From MWDF01 sp964577435 (lineage in GTDB: Bacteria > Bacillota > DTU025 > MWDF01): a DNA stretch of 8,767 nucleotides. The stretch spans positions 1 through 8,767 of the forward strand of contig CAZNZD010000067.1 of assembly GCA_964577435.1 (NCBI GenBank), in the 5' to 3' direction. Positions 1-6,406 of the stretch are shown one piece after another. The position numbers were made by a program, and so were the translations under genes. Numbering within the stretch: position 1 is the stretch's first letter; every line of letters begins with the position of its first letter. The notes under the pieces are model-generated. The model was not told the origin of the DNA, did no database searches, and saw only the letters and a list, made by a program, of their open reading frames with translations.

Positions 1-456
1 CGGCTTCGCGTCTATGCCGCCCACCTGCTGGAAGTATGTGAACTGCGTTATCTCCATGCCATCGAGCCAGACTTCCCAGCCAGTGCCCCATGCTCCAAGC
101 GTCGGCGCCTCCCAGTTGTCCTCCACGAAGCGTATGTCGTGCTCCGCGGGGTCGAAGCCGATCGCCTTGAGGCTTTCCAGGTACAGCTCCTGCACGTCAG
201 CCGGGCTAGGCTTCAATACCACCTGGTACTGGTGATGCTGGAAGAGCCTGTTGGGGTTGTCCCCGTACCTTCCGTCAGCAGGCCGCCTTGATGGCTGGAC
301 GTATGCTATGTTCCATGGCTCGGGCCCTAGCACCCTAAGGAAAGTGTGCGGGCTCATGGTGCCAGCCCCGACCTCCAGGACATAGGGCTGGATGATGAGG
401 CATCCCTTGGACGCCCAGTAGGTCTCAAGCTTGAATATCAGTTCCTGCAGGTTCAT
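1..456 (-). CDS. glyQ: Glycyl-tRNA synthetase alpha subunit, 3' end outside window
   Basis: This is the first 152 codons of the catalytic alpha subunit of the two-subunit glycyl-tRNA synthetase, which charges tRNA-Gly in the cytoplasm together with the beta subunit GlyS. The translation carries the family signatures in order: LEVGAGT near residues 27-33, LGPEPWNIAYVQPSRRP near 43-59, DGRYGDNPNR near 61-70, HDIRFVEDNWE near 107-117, then TLGAWGTGWEVWLDGMEITQ and TYFQQVGG close to the window edge. Family members are about 290-300 residues, so roughly half is missing at the C-terminal side. The ATG at 456 is preceded by GGAGGG (461-466) at good spacing and starts 21 bases after the spoIIM-like stop codon, so the two genes are most likely on one message. 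That message is governed by the glycine T-box leader at 1130-1335. glyS is expected just beyond the left edge but cannot be seen. Confidence 0.97.
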   Translation of the reverse strand, partial: MNLQELIFKLETYWASKGCLIIQPYVLEVGAGTMSPHTFLRVLGPEPWNIAYVQPSRRPADGRYGDNPNRLFQHHQYQVVLKPSPADVQELYLESLKAIGFDPAEHDIRFVEDNWEAPTLGAWGTGWEVWLDGMEITQFTYFQQVGGIDAKP

Positions 457-477
457 ATTGCCCTCCGTTCAGGCCCG

Positions 478-1098
478 TCATCTTGCCAGAACCTCAGCAA
501 GCCAGGCCGAGAAAGTCACCTCTATAAAGGAAGCTACGAGCATAAGCGGCACGATGACCGCGAAGAACAGGATAAGTACGTCATAGGCGGCCCTTTTCAT
601 GCGGGAGTTGTCCAAGGACTTGCTTATCCAAAGCGGCACCAGCATGCCTATCCTCAAGCACATGGCAGCACCTATGAAAAACGCCGAAAGCTCGAATATC
701 CCGTGCGGTAGGAGCCCAACCAGCACCGTTATGGGCGGGATGCCCGTCGCGGCCGCCGTCGCCTTCAGCATGGCCCCGAGCATGATCGAGTTCATGAGCG
801 CAACAGCCATCACCGGAATTACGGGCACCCAGGATACGCCTACGAGGATCACTATGACGCGCATGTTGTGGGCGAAGACTCCGAGCCACTGCTCTATAAG
901 GGGTTTAGATCTGAGACTTACAGCCAGGTCCTCCACCCCCTGGATCATCACCGCGATGCTTCCGAAGTCGCCGTTGGAGCGCATGTAGCCTACCACTGCG
1001 GCTGTCGCGGACATGAGCGCAGTGAAGATCAGGTATCTGAGCACAGACGACAGCGCCTTGCCGGTTATGCCGCCCAGCCTGAACCCCAATCGTTCCAT
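478..1098 (-). CDS. SpoIIM/DUF95-family integral membrane protein
   Basis: This encodes a 206-residue polytopic membrane protein of the stage II sporulation protein M (DUF95) family. About five hydrophobic segments are visible, near residues 19-38, 79-101, 103-118, 121-150 and 172-192. The family's hallmark HGxFE motif lies in PHGIFELSAF near 131-140, after an N-rich FAHN stretch near 75-78. In Bacillus, SpoIIM works with SpoIID and SpoIIP in septal peptidoglycan removal during engulfment, but many members of this family occur outside sporulation with unknown role, so function here is uncertain. The open frame extends upstream to a GTG at 1182, but that codon lies inside the T-box antiterminator. 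The ATG at 1098 is chosen because it follows the terminator and has AAGGGGG (1107-1113) eight bases upstream. The gene is the first in the T-box-controlled unit and ends 21 bases before glyQ. Confidence 0.85.
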   Translation of the reverse strand: MERLGFRLGGITGKALSSVLRYLIFTALMSATAAVVGYMRSNGDFGSIAVMIQGVEDLAVSLRSKPLIEQWLGVFAHNMRVIVILVGVSWVPVIPVMAVALMNSIMLGAMLKATAAATGIPPITVLVGLLPHGIFELSAFFIGAAMCLRIGMLVPLWISKSLDNSRMKRAAYDVLILFFAVIVPLMLVASFIEVTFSAWLAEVLAR

Positions 1099-1128
1099 GT
1101 GGCATGCCCCCTTCCGCCCTGACTGCGC

Positions 1129-1164
1129 ATAAAAGCCCTCCGCCCCGCTCAGGGACGGAAGGCT
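1129..1164 (-). terminator. T-box leader intrinsic terminator
   Basis: A 13-base-pair stem with two G-U pairs forms between 1152-1164 and 1134-1146, with a five-base loop and a short T run (1131-1134). Its 5' arm contains CCGTCCC, which is also the 3' strand of the antiterminator, so the two folds exclude each other. This is the arrangement expected of a transcription-attenuating T-box: default termination, and readthrough when uncharged tRNA-Gly is bound. Confidence 0.9.
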
Positions 1165-1335
1165 CACCCTCCGCGGTTCCACCCTGATTGGCGCGCCGCA
1201 TCTGCCGCAGCCCGCCCTCTTGATTGCTCATGCCCTCGGGGTGCCTGCTCAGGGGGCCTCCGCGCCGGATCTCACCATTCCCGGCTCTCTTCGCGGGGCT
1301 GTTCCCTCGCTCTCCCGTCCTGGGGCTATTCCGAT
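1130..1335 (-). promoter_or_regulatory. Glycine T-box riboswitch leader
   Basis: This leader RNA senses uncharged tRNA-Gly and controls termination before the spoIIM-like and glyQ genes. The 15-base T-box AGGGTGGAACCGCGG is at 1171-1185. It sits in an antiterminator where TCAGGG (1182-1187) pairs with CCCTGA (1149-1154) and GCGG pairs with CCGT, leaving the TGGAACC bulge that binds the tRNA NCCA end. Stem I is recognisable: ACGGGAGAG opening near 1311-1318, a CCGCG/CGCGG arm, an AG bulge, and a CCGG/CCGG hairpin with the distal-loop motif GGTGAGA (1270-1276, consensus GGTGNRA). On the descending strand GGC (1243-1245) followed by A lies where the specifier codon is expected, naming glycine. 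A possible stem III pairs 1210-1216 with 1190-1196. There is no room for a large stem II, as in compact glyQS leaders. The 5' end at 1335 is inferred from the promoter. Confidence 0.93.
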
Positions 1336-1341
1336 AATTGT

Positions 1342-1370
1342 AATCTATAAGCCGCAGGCTCATATGTCAA
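1342..1370 (-). promoter_or_regulatory. Sigma-A-type promoter for the T-box operon
   Basis: A perfect -35 box TTGACA (1365-1370) is followed after 17 bases by TAGATT (1342-1347), a 4-of-6 match to the -10 box. The expected start is the A near 1335, just before the first paired bases of the T-box stem I. It begins 11 bases after the FAH-family stop codon. No terminator is visible between that gene and this promoter, so readthrough from the recO cluster may also enter the leader. Confidence 0.7.
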
Positions 1371-1381
1371 TGCGGGCTTCC

Positions 1382-2155
1382 CTACCTGACAGAATTCACC
1401 AGCCTGCCTATCCCGTCTATCTCCACTTCAAGCTCGTCTCCAGGCGCTATCGGCCCAACGTTCTCGGGTGTCCCGGTGAAGATCACGTCCCCGGGCTCCA
1501 GCACGAATTGGTGAGAGATGAAGCTTACCAGCTCCTCCGGCCCCCATATCATATCCGATAAAGGCGCATCCTGCATGAGCTGGCCGTTCTTCCTCAACCT
1601 TATCCTTGCCCCGTCAGAAGGCGCCGCAGTCTCGATCCAAGGCCCCATCGGCTTGTAGGTCGCAAAGGCCTTGCACCTGGTCCACTGGCCGTCCCTGTCC
1701 TGAACCGTCCTGTCGGATATGTCGTTTCCGCACGTATAGCCGAGTATCGCGTCCCTCGCCTCTTCGAGTGAGGCCTCCTTGACCCTCTTTCCGATTACTA
1801 TCACCAGCTCCGCCTCGAAGTGCGTCTGGTCTTCGGGGCGGGCGATCCTCACCGTGTCTCCGTTTCCGATAAGGGCGGTCCTTGGGAGCATGAAGATGAC
1901 GGGCTCCTGCCTTTCCTTGGAGTCCCAGCCCTTCTCGGCTGCCTCCTTTACGTGGCCTTGGTAGTTCAGACCGACCGCTATCAGTTTGCCGCAGGACTCG
2001 TGAGCAGGGGCAAGGAACCTCACATCGTCAAAGGGGAATGTCTCGTCGGTGACGTCAAGGCCTGATGAGACCTGACCCTGCACCGCCCTTACTGTCCCGC
2101 CTTCCACCAGGCCCCACCTCACAGCGCCTCTATGCTCGAACTTGCAAAGCCTCAT
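1382..2155 (-). CDS. Fumarylacetoacetate hydrolase (FAH)-family protein
   Basis: This is a 257-residue soluble protein of the FAH fold, the family of acylpyruvate hydrolases, HpcE-type isomerases/decarboxylases and oxaloacetate tautomerases that act on enol/keto acids with a divalent metal. After an N-terminal region (to about residue 50) come the family landmarks: VGLNYQGHVKE near 61-71; HFEAELVIVIGK near 112-123, with E114 and E116 as likely metal ligands; GNDISDRT near 143-150, with D145 as the third ligand; KAFATYKPMGPWI near 162-174; and PGDVIFTGTPENVGP near 221-235. All expected ligands are present, so it should be active. The substrate cannot be read from sequence, and no aromatic-degradation genes are nearby. 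A housekeeping role such as oxaloacetate tautomerisation or acylpyruvate clean-up is possible. Its ATG overlaps the recO stop as ATGA (2152-2155), with GGAGG upstream inside recO, so it is translationally coupled to recO. Confidence 0.93.
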   Translation of the reverse strand: MRLCKFEHRGAVRWGLVEGGTVRAVQGQVSSGLDVTDETFPFDDVRFLAPAHESCGKLIAVGLNYQGHVKEAAEKGWDSKERQEPVIFMLPRTALIGNGDTVRIARPEDQTHFEAELVIVIGKRVKEASLEEARDAILGYTCGNDISDRTVQDRDGQWTRCKAFATYKPMGPWIETAAPSDGARIRLRKNGQLMQDAPLSDMIWGPEELVSFISHQFVLEPGDVIFTGTPENVGPIAPGDELEVEIDGIGRLVNSVR

Positions 2156-2913
2156 AGCCCACCTCCGCGCCTGGCGTCTCTTATAAGCTCCAGTGTCTCC
2201 AGGCTTCGAATCCTTATGTCGCCCCTGTACTCGAACATGGCGGAAAGCGCCGCTTCCAGCTCGCCTAGCTCCTCGGGCGAAAATGACATGGCCGACATCT
2301 GTTCCCAGGTGCTCCTGTAAAGCGACACGGCAAGCGCCTTCGCCCCCGCACCGAACCTCATGACCCCTGGCGCCTCAGCGGCGCACCTGGGGCACAGCGC
2401 CCCCCCTGTCTCCGGGGAGAACCAGAACAAATCGTCCTTCGCCCTGCACATCGAGCAGCAGGCCAGCTGGGGCATCATCCCGTCGATGTACAGGCGCTTC
2501 AGCATGAAGGCGGATGCCGCCGCCTGGGGGTCAGTTCCGCCGCCAATTGCTCCAAGAGCGCCCTCGACAAGCTGGTATGCCCTTTGGTCTGGCTGCCTTT
2601 CCGCGGACATCTTCAGGGTAATCTCAGCAGCAAGGTTCGCGTACGTAAGCCTTACAATGTCCTTTTCTATGCGCTCGGACGATCTTACCAGGGACGCCTC
2701 GGTAACCGTGTCCATCGTCCTTCCTGTGAACAAGGACAGCTCCACCGTGGAGAATTGCTGGCATGCGGGCCCGAGCTTGCTCTTCGGCTTCCTTGCGCCT
2801 CTAATCTTCGCGTCGAAGATGCCGCTTTCCTCGGTGATAACCGTGATGACCCTGTCGGCCTCGCCGAAGTGCCTGGACCTCAGTATTATTGCACGCATCC
2901 GAGAGGCGTTCAC
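2152..2913 (-). CDS. recO: DNA repair protein RecO
   Basis: RecO is a recombination mediator that, with RecR, loads RecA onto SSB-covered single-stranded DNA and anneals complementary strands. The 253-residue product has the N-terminal OB-fold segment (residues 1-80, containing AIILRSRHFGEADRVITVIT), a helical middle, and a four-cysteine zinc site made of CSMC near 153-156 and CPRC near 174-177. Length matches the family. The start is taken as GTG at 2913, which overlaps the queH stop as GTGA and has AAGGGA a few bases upstream. The in-frame ATG at 2898 would give a shorter N-terminus closer to some homologues but has no ribosome binding site. RecO sits near glyQ in many Bacillota, which fits this window, although here two genes and a riboswitch lie between them. 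Confidence 0.95.
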   Translation of the reverse strand: MNASRMRAIILRSRHFGEADRVITVITEESGIFDAKIRGARKPKSKLGPACQQFSTVELSLFTGRTMDTVTEASLVRSSERIEKDIVRLTYANLAAEITLKMSAERQPDQRAYQLVEGALGAIGGGTDPQAAASAFMLKRLYIDGMMPQLACCSMCRAKDDLFWFSPETGGALCPRCAAEAPGVMRFGAGAKALAVSLYRSTWEQMSAMSFSPEELGELEAALSAMFEYRGDIRIRSLETLELIRDARRGGGL

Positions 2914-3461
2914 TTCTTCCCTTCGCCGGTCGCGCCGTACCTTTCGGCCTCCGAGAAGACGCAGCCGCAGTACTTCTGCATATAGTAGCCGGCCTGCCTT
3001 GCCATGCTCCTGCTTTTGCTGTAAAGCGGCCTGAAGTCCCTGTAGACGAACTCAAGGCCCCTTTTTGCCGCCTCCTCTTCCCCCACCCTGCGTATAAGCC
3101 CGTGGTCCTGGTACGGGCTTATGGTAAGAGTAGTTGTGAAGCGGGATATGCCCATCTCTTTCGCCTTGTCGGCTGCAGCCGACAGCCTCATCCTGTAGCA
3201 ATGCTCGCAGCGCACTAGCCTTTCAAGACCGGGCGCTGTCCTTATGAACTCCATAAGGCCGTACGTCTCGTCCACGAAGCCCGCAAGGCTGTTATCAACG
3301 ATATATGCCTTGAAGGCGTCCGCCCGCGCCTTGAACTCCGTCCATGGGTGGATGTTGGGGTTCAGAAAGTAAAGAAACGGCGACTCGCCCTCGGCCATCA
3401 GGCTCTCCACAGAGGCGGTCGCGCAAGGCGCGCAGCAGGCATGGACAAGTATGCCCGTCAT
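2910..3461 (-). CDS. queH: Epoxyqueuosine reductase QueH
   Basis: QueH (formerly DUF208) reduces epoxyqueuosine to queuosine at position 34 of tRNAs with GUN anticodons. It is the non-cobalamin alternative to QueG. The 183-residue protein shows the full set of signatures: HACCAPCA near 7-14 (C9, C10, C13), LNPNIHP near 33-39, RCEHCYRMR near 84-92 (C85, C88), FTTTLTISPYQ near 108-118, YRDFRP near 140-145, and GYYMQKYCGCVFSE near 158-171 (C165, C167). The cysteines are those that hold the iron-sulfur cluster and adjacent metal in this family. Its ATG overlaps the ruvB stop as ATGA (3458-3461), with AGGAG seven bases upstream, and its stop overlaps the recO GTG. No other queuosine gene is in the window, so the rest of the pathway must lie elsewhere. 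Confidence 0.95.
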   Translation of the reverse strand: MTGILVHACCAPCATASVESLMAEGESPFLYFLNPNIHPWTEFKARADAFKAYIVDNSLAGFVDETYGLMEFIRTAPGLERLVRCEHCYRMRLSAAADKAKEMGISRFTTTLTISPYQDHGLIRRVGEEEAAKRGLEFVYRDFRPLYSKSRSMARQAGYYMQKYCGCVFSEAERYGATGEGKK

Positions 3462-4492
3462 ATGAGCTTCTCCTGCCCTTCTTCCTCGGGCCTCTCCGGG
3501 TACTGCCTGCCCATGTGCTCGAAGGCAGCCCTCGTTGCCACCCTTCCCCTGGGCGTCCTGTCTATGAAGCCGATCTGGATCAGATAGGGCTCATACACGT
3601 CCTCAAGCGTCTCCCTCTCCTCGTTCAGTGCAGCCGCCATGGTGTCTATGCCCACAGGCCCCCCGCCGTACTTTAATATGATGGTGTCAAGGAGCCTGTG
3701 GTCCAGCCTGTCTAAGCCCCTGCCGTCCACTTCCATGAGAGACAGGGCCTCGGAGGCGACCTTCCTTTCTATCTCGCCCGTACCTCGGACCTCCGCGAAA
3801 TCCCTTACACGCCGAAGTAGCCTGTTTGCAATCCTCGGCGTCCCCCTGGACCTTCTCGCTATCTCATGAGCGCCCATCCCATCGATGGGAACGCCCATCA
3901 GCTCCGCCGACTTAAGCACTATGGTCTCAAGCTCGGACGGGTCGTAGTACTCAAGCCTGTAGACCATGCCGAACCTGTCCCTTAAAGGCCCGGAGAGCAT
4001 GCCCTGCCTTGTCGTGGCGCCGATCAGCGTGAAACGCGGCAGGTCGATCCTGATTGACCTTGCCGACGGGCCTTTCCCGATTACGATATCCAGCGCGAAA
4101 TCCTCCATCGCAGGGTATAATATCTCCTCTACGGCCCTGTTGAGCCTGTGGATCTCGTCTATGAAGAGCACCTCGCCGGGGCCGATGTTGGTCAGTATCG
4201 CCGCAAGGTCCCCGGCCCTTTCGATAGCGGGCCCCGAGGTTATCTTGAGGTTCGTGCCCATCTCGTTTGCGATTATCATCGAAAGCGTCGTCTTGCCAAG
4301 GCCGGGAGGGCCGCACAATATGGCGTGGTCGAGGGCCTCGCCCCTTGAGAGGGCGGCCTGGATGCTTATCTGAAGGGCCTCCTTCACCCTGTCCTGCCCG
4401 ATGAACTCCGTCAGGCGCTTCGGCCTAAGCGAGAACTCGGCGGGGGCCTCCTCGTTTGCTATATTATCGTCAACCACCCTGGCATCCTGCAT
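3458..4492 (-). CDS. ruvB: Holliday junction branch migration ATPase RuvB
   Basis: RuvB is the hexameric AAA+ motor that drives branch migration of Holliday junctions when loaded by RuvA. The 344-residue product is full length: LRPKRLTEFIGQ near 22-33, Walker A GPPGLGKT at 61-68, Walker B with DE at 112-113 in IDEIHR, sensor 1 GATTR at 158-162, the arginine-finger region LRDRFG near 170-175, and the C-terminal winged helix with GPVGIDTMAAALNEE and the terminal TPRGR segment. The ATG at 4492 has a strong GGAGGT (4498-4503) five bases upstream. The gene starts 24 bases after the ruvA stop, the only clear gap inside this cluster, consistent with independent, stronger initiation for the subunit needed in excess. 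Confidence 0.98.
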   Translation of the reverse strand: MQDARVVDDNIANEEAPAEFSLRPKRLTEFIGQDRVKEALQISIQAALSRGEALDHAILCGPPGLGKTTLSMIIANEMGTNLKITSGPAIERAGDLAAILTNIGPGEVLFIDEIHRLNRAVEEILYPAMEDFALDIVIGKGPSARSIRIDLPRFTLIGATTRQGMLSGPLRDRFGMVYRLEYYDPSELETIVLKSAELMGVPIDGMGAHEIARRSRGTPRIANRLLRRVRDFAEVRGTGEIERKVASEALSLMEVDGRGLDRLDHRLLDTIILKYGGGPVGIDTMAAALNEERETLEDVYEPYLIQIGFIDRTPRGRVATRAAFEHMGRQYPERPEEEGQEKLI

Positions 4493-4516
4493 TGGTTACC
4501 TCCGTAGATTCCTTCG

Positions 4517-5122
4517 CTACCTGCCCGCGAACGTCCCAAGCGCAAGCCTTATGAGCCTTGATGCGTCCGCACCGGGCTCCAGCTTAAGCGCCTTGGACGC
4601 GGCGCTTTCCGCCTCTGTCCTGGTATAGCCCAGGGCAAGCAGCGCCTTTACAGCATCCTGCGCGGGCGAGCCGTCCCCGGCCTGTTCCTGTCCGAGGTCA
4701 ATCCCGTCCCCGGAGCCCGCCGGAAGCCCGACCTTGCCCTTCAGTTCCAGTATTATCCTGTCTGCAAGCTTCTTTCCTACCCCGGGGGCAGTCACTCCCT
4801 TGGCGTCGCCAGCGGATATCGCCATCGCCACCTTCTCGGGGGAGGTTCCGGACAGCACGGCCATGGCAGTCCTCGGCCCTATGCCGTTAACCGTGCAGAG
4901 CAGGTTGAACATCTGCCTTCCGAACTGGCTGGAGAAGCCGAAGAGGCCGACGTAGTCCTCGCGCACGACCATCTCGGTGTAGACGCGGACCTCGTCTCCA
5001 TGCCGGCCGGTCTCGGCGATGTCCCTTGCGGGCATGCTCACCTTGTAGCCGACTCCGTTGACCTCTATTACAAGATGGTCGGGGCCGATTTCGTCTATCG
5101 TACCTTTTAGGTGGGATATCAC
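4517..5122 (-). CDS. ruvA: Holliday junction DNA-binding protein RuvA
   Basis: RuvA is the tetrameric junction-binding protein that recruits RuvB and, with RuvC, forms the resolvasome. The 201-residue product has an N-terminal OB fold (residues 1-63, beginning MISHLKGTIDEI), two helix-hairpin-helix motifs (TVNGIGPRTAMAVLS near 77-91 and APGVGKKLADRIILELK near 112-128), a variable glycine-rich linker near 134-153, and the C-terminal RuvB-contacting domain from about 154 (DAVKALLALGYTRTEAE). Length matches the family. The start is GTG at 5122, overlapping the ruvC stop as GTGA, with GGGGGTGA just upstream. Confidence 0.97.
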   Translation of the reverse strand: MISHLKGTIDEIGPDHLVIEVNGVGYKVSMPARDIAETGRHGDEVRVYTEMVVREDYVGLFGFSSQFGRQMFNLLCTVNGIGPRTAMAVLSGTSPEKVAMAISAGDAKGVTAPGVGKKLADRIILELKGKVGLPAGSGDGIDLGQEQAGDGSPAQDAVKALLALGYTRTEAESAASKALKLEPGADASRLIRLALGTFAGR

Positions 5123-5628
5123 CTGCTCACCCCCATGATCGTCCGTTTGAGGGCTGTGTTTGTGTGCAGTACGGTTATCGCCATCGCAAGCGCGTCAGAT
5201 GTGTGGTGCGCCTTTGGCACCTCCTTAAGGCTTAAAAGCAGGCGGACCATCTGCTCCACCTGCTCCTTGTCCGCCCGTCCAGCGTTGCATAGCGCCATCT
5301 TCACCTGAAGCGGGGTAAGCTCCACGACCTCAAGCCCGTGCTTGCGGCATGTCATGACCGCGACTCCCCTTGCCTGGGCGACCTGCACCGCGCTCTTCTG
5401 ATTGGAATTGAAGTAGATCGTCTCCACGGCCGCCATGCTGGGTTTAACCTCCAGCAGCACATCCTCAAGCTGCCTGTGTATGGAAAGCAGCCTGTCCGGC
5501 ATCGGCATGTCCGGGGTCGTCTTGATGACCCCTCCGCAGAGGTAGCTGAGCTTCCCGGCTTCCTCCAGCACGGCGCCGTATCCTGTGTGCGCCGTCCCGG
5601 GGTCCACGCCTAGGACCACCCTGCCCAA
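5119..5628 (-). CDS. ruvC: Crossover junction endodeoxyribonuclease RuvC
   Basis: RuvC is the dimeric RNase-H-fold resolvase that cuts Holliday junctions held by RuvAB. The 169-residue product carries the expected acidic active site: D9 in GVDPGTAHTGYG, E69 in AVETIYF, and D145 in HHTSDALAMAI. The usual third-position aspartate is H142 here, as in Thermus-type RuvC, where histidine is catalytic, so the enzyme should be active. The start is TTG at 5628, immediately after the yebC TAA, with AGGAG six bases upstream. The next in-frame candidate, GTG at codon 4, would cut into the first beta strand. It overlaps ruvA by four bases. Confidence 0.97.
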   Translation of the reverse strand: MGRVVLGVDPGTAHTGYGAVLEEAGKLSYLCGGVIKTTPDMPMPDRLLSIHRQLEDVLLEVKPSMAAVETIYFNSNQKSAVQVAQARGVAVMTCRKHGLEVVELTPLQVKMALCNAGRADKEQVEQMVRLLLSLKEVPKAHHTSDALAMAITVLHTNTALKRTIMGVSR

Positions 5629-6390
5629 TTACATCTCCTCCAGCTTCGCCATCACTTCGTCCGGAATCTCCATGTTCGTGTATACCCTCTGCACGTCATC
5701 GTGCTCTTCGAGGGTCTCAATGAACCTGAACACCTTCTGGGCGCCTTCAAGGTCCAGCTCCACGGTAGTCTTGGGAAGCATCTTGGGCCTTACTTCAGTG
5801 AACTCCACCCCATGGGCCTCGAGGCTCTTTCTGACCTGGTCAAGCTCGGTCGGCTCGGTGATGACTTCGTAGCTTTCCGGATTGTCGGTCACGATGTCGG
5901 TCGCCCCCGCCTCAAGGGCCAGCTCCATGAGCTTGTCCTCGTCGCCCTTGAATGAAGCCCTGCCTATCGTTATGACGCCTCTCCTGTCGAACATCCAGCC
6001 TACAGAGCCGGCCTCTCCCATGTTGCCGCCGGTCCTTGAGAACATGTACCTGACGTCGGCCGCTGTCCTGTTGCGGTTCTCGGTCATGCACTCTACTATA
6101 AATGCAGTGCCTGCCGGGCCGTATCCCTCGTATGCGATCTCCTCGTAGACGGCCTCGTCATCTCCGCCTGTCACCCTCTTGATCGCCTTTGTTATCGAGT
6201 CGTTGGGCATGTTGACTGACTTGGCGGCCAGTATCGCCATTCGCAGCTTGAAGTTCGCGTTGGGGTCTCCCCCGCCCTGCCTTGCGGCCACCATGATCTC
6301 CCTTGCCGCCTTGGTGAAGGCCGCGCCCCTGGCTGCGTCAGTCTTCTCCTTCTTGTGCTTGATGTTCGCCCATTTCGAATGTCCTGACAT
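5629..6390 (-). CDS. yebC: YebC/PmpR/TACO1-family protein
   Basis: This is a three-domain YebC-family protein of 253 residues. The family was first described as DNA-binding regulators. More recent work ties it to translation, in particular relief of ribosome stalling at proline-rich stretches. It opens with the near-invariant MSGHSKWANIKHKK, followed by DAARGAAFTKAAREI, NMPNDSITKAIKR, YEGYGPAGTAFIVE and RTGGNMGEAGSVGWMF, in the family order. A GTG at 6405 would add five residues, but it overlaps the ribosome binding site GGAGGG (6398-6403), so the ATG at 6390 is used. The gene is directly followed by ruvC, with no gap, a neighbourhood conserved in many bacteria. It appears to be the first gene of the recombination cluster, with a candidate promoter at 6442-6450. 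Confidence 0.96.
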   Translation of the reverse strand: MSGHSKWANIKHKKEKTDAARGAAFTKAAREIMVAARQGGGDPNANFKLRMAILAAKSVNMPNDSITKAIKRVTGGDDEAVYEEIAYEGYGPAGTAFIVECMTENRNRTAADVRYMFSRTGGNMGEAGSVGWMFDRRGVITIGRASFKGDEDKLMELALEAGATDIVTDNPESYEVITEPTELDQVRKSLEAHGVEFTEVRPKMLPKTTVELDLEGAQKVFRFIETLEEHDDVQRVYTNMEIPDEVMAKLEEM

Positions 6391-6406
6391 GGGTCTTCCC
6401 TCCACG

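Noticed and set aside
1180..1209. Apparent zinc-ribbon-like CGRCG stretch in frame upstream of the spoIIM-like gene
   Set aside because: The two cysteine codons come from T-box leader sequence, there is a stop codon shortly upstream, and no start codon or second cysteine pair is present.
905..1363. 152-codon minus-strand open frame starting MSLRLIDYNY, across the leader and the spoIIM-like start
   Set aside because: It runs through the T-box stem I, antiterminator and terminator and then overlaps the spoIIM-like gene out of frame. The composition is Gly/Arg-rich, with no recognisable domain.
1371..1381. GGGAAGCCC as a possible terminator after the FAH gene
   Set aside because: Only three base pairs and no T run follow, so it cannot act as an intrinsic terminator.
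2360..3034. 224-codon plus-strand open frame opposite recO and queH
   Set aside because: It is antisense to two well-identified genes. Long antisense frames are expected in GC-rich DNA, and its translation resembles no family.
6403..6405. GTG as alternative start of yebC
   Set aside because: It overlaps the GGAGGG ribosome binding site, while the family start MSGHSKW begins five codons later.
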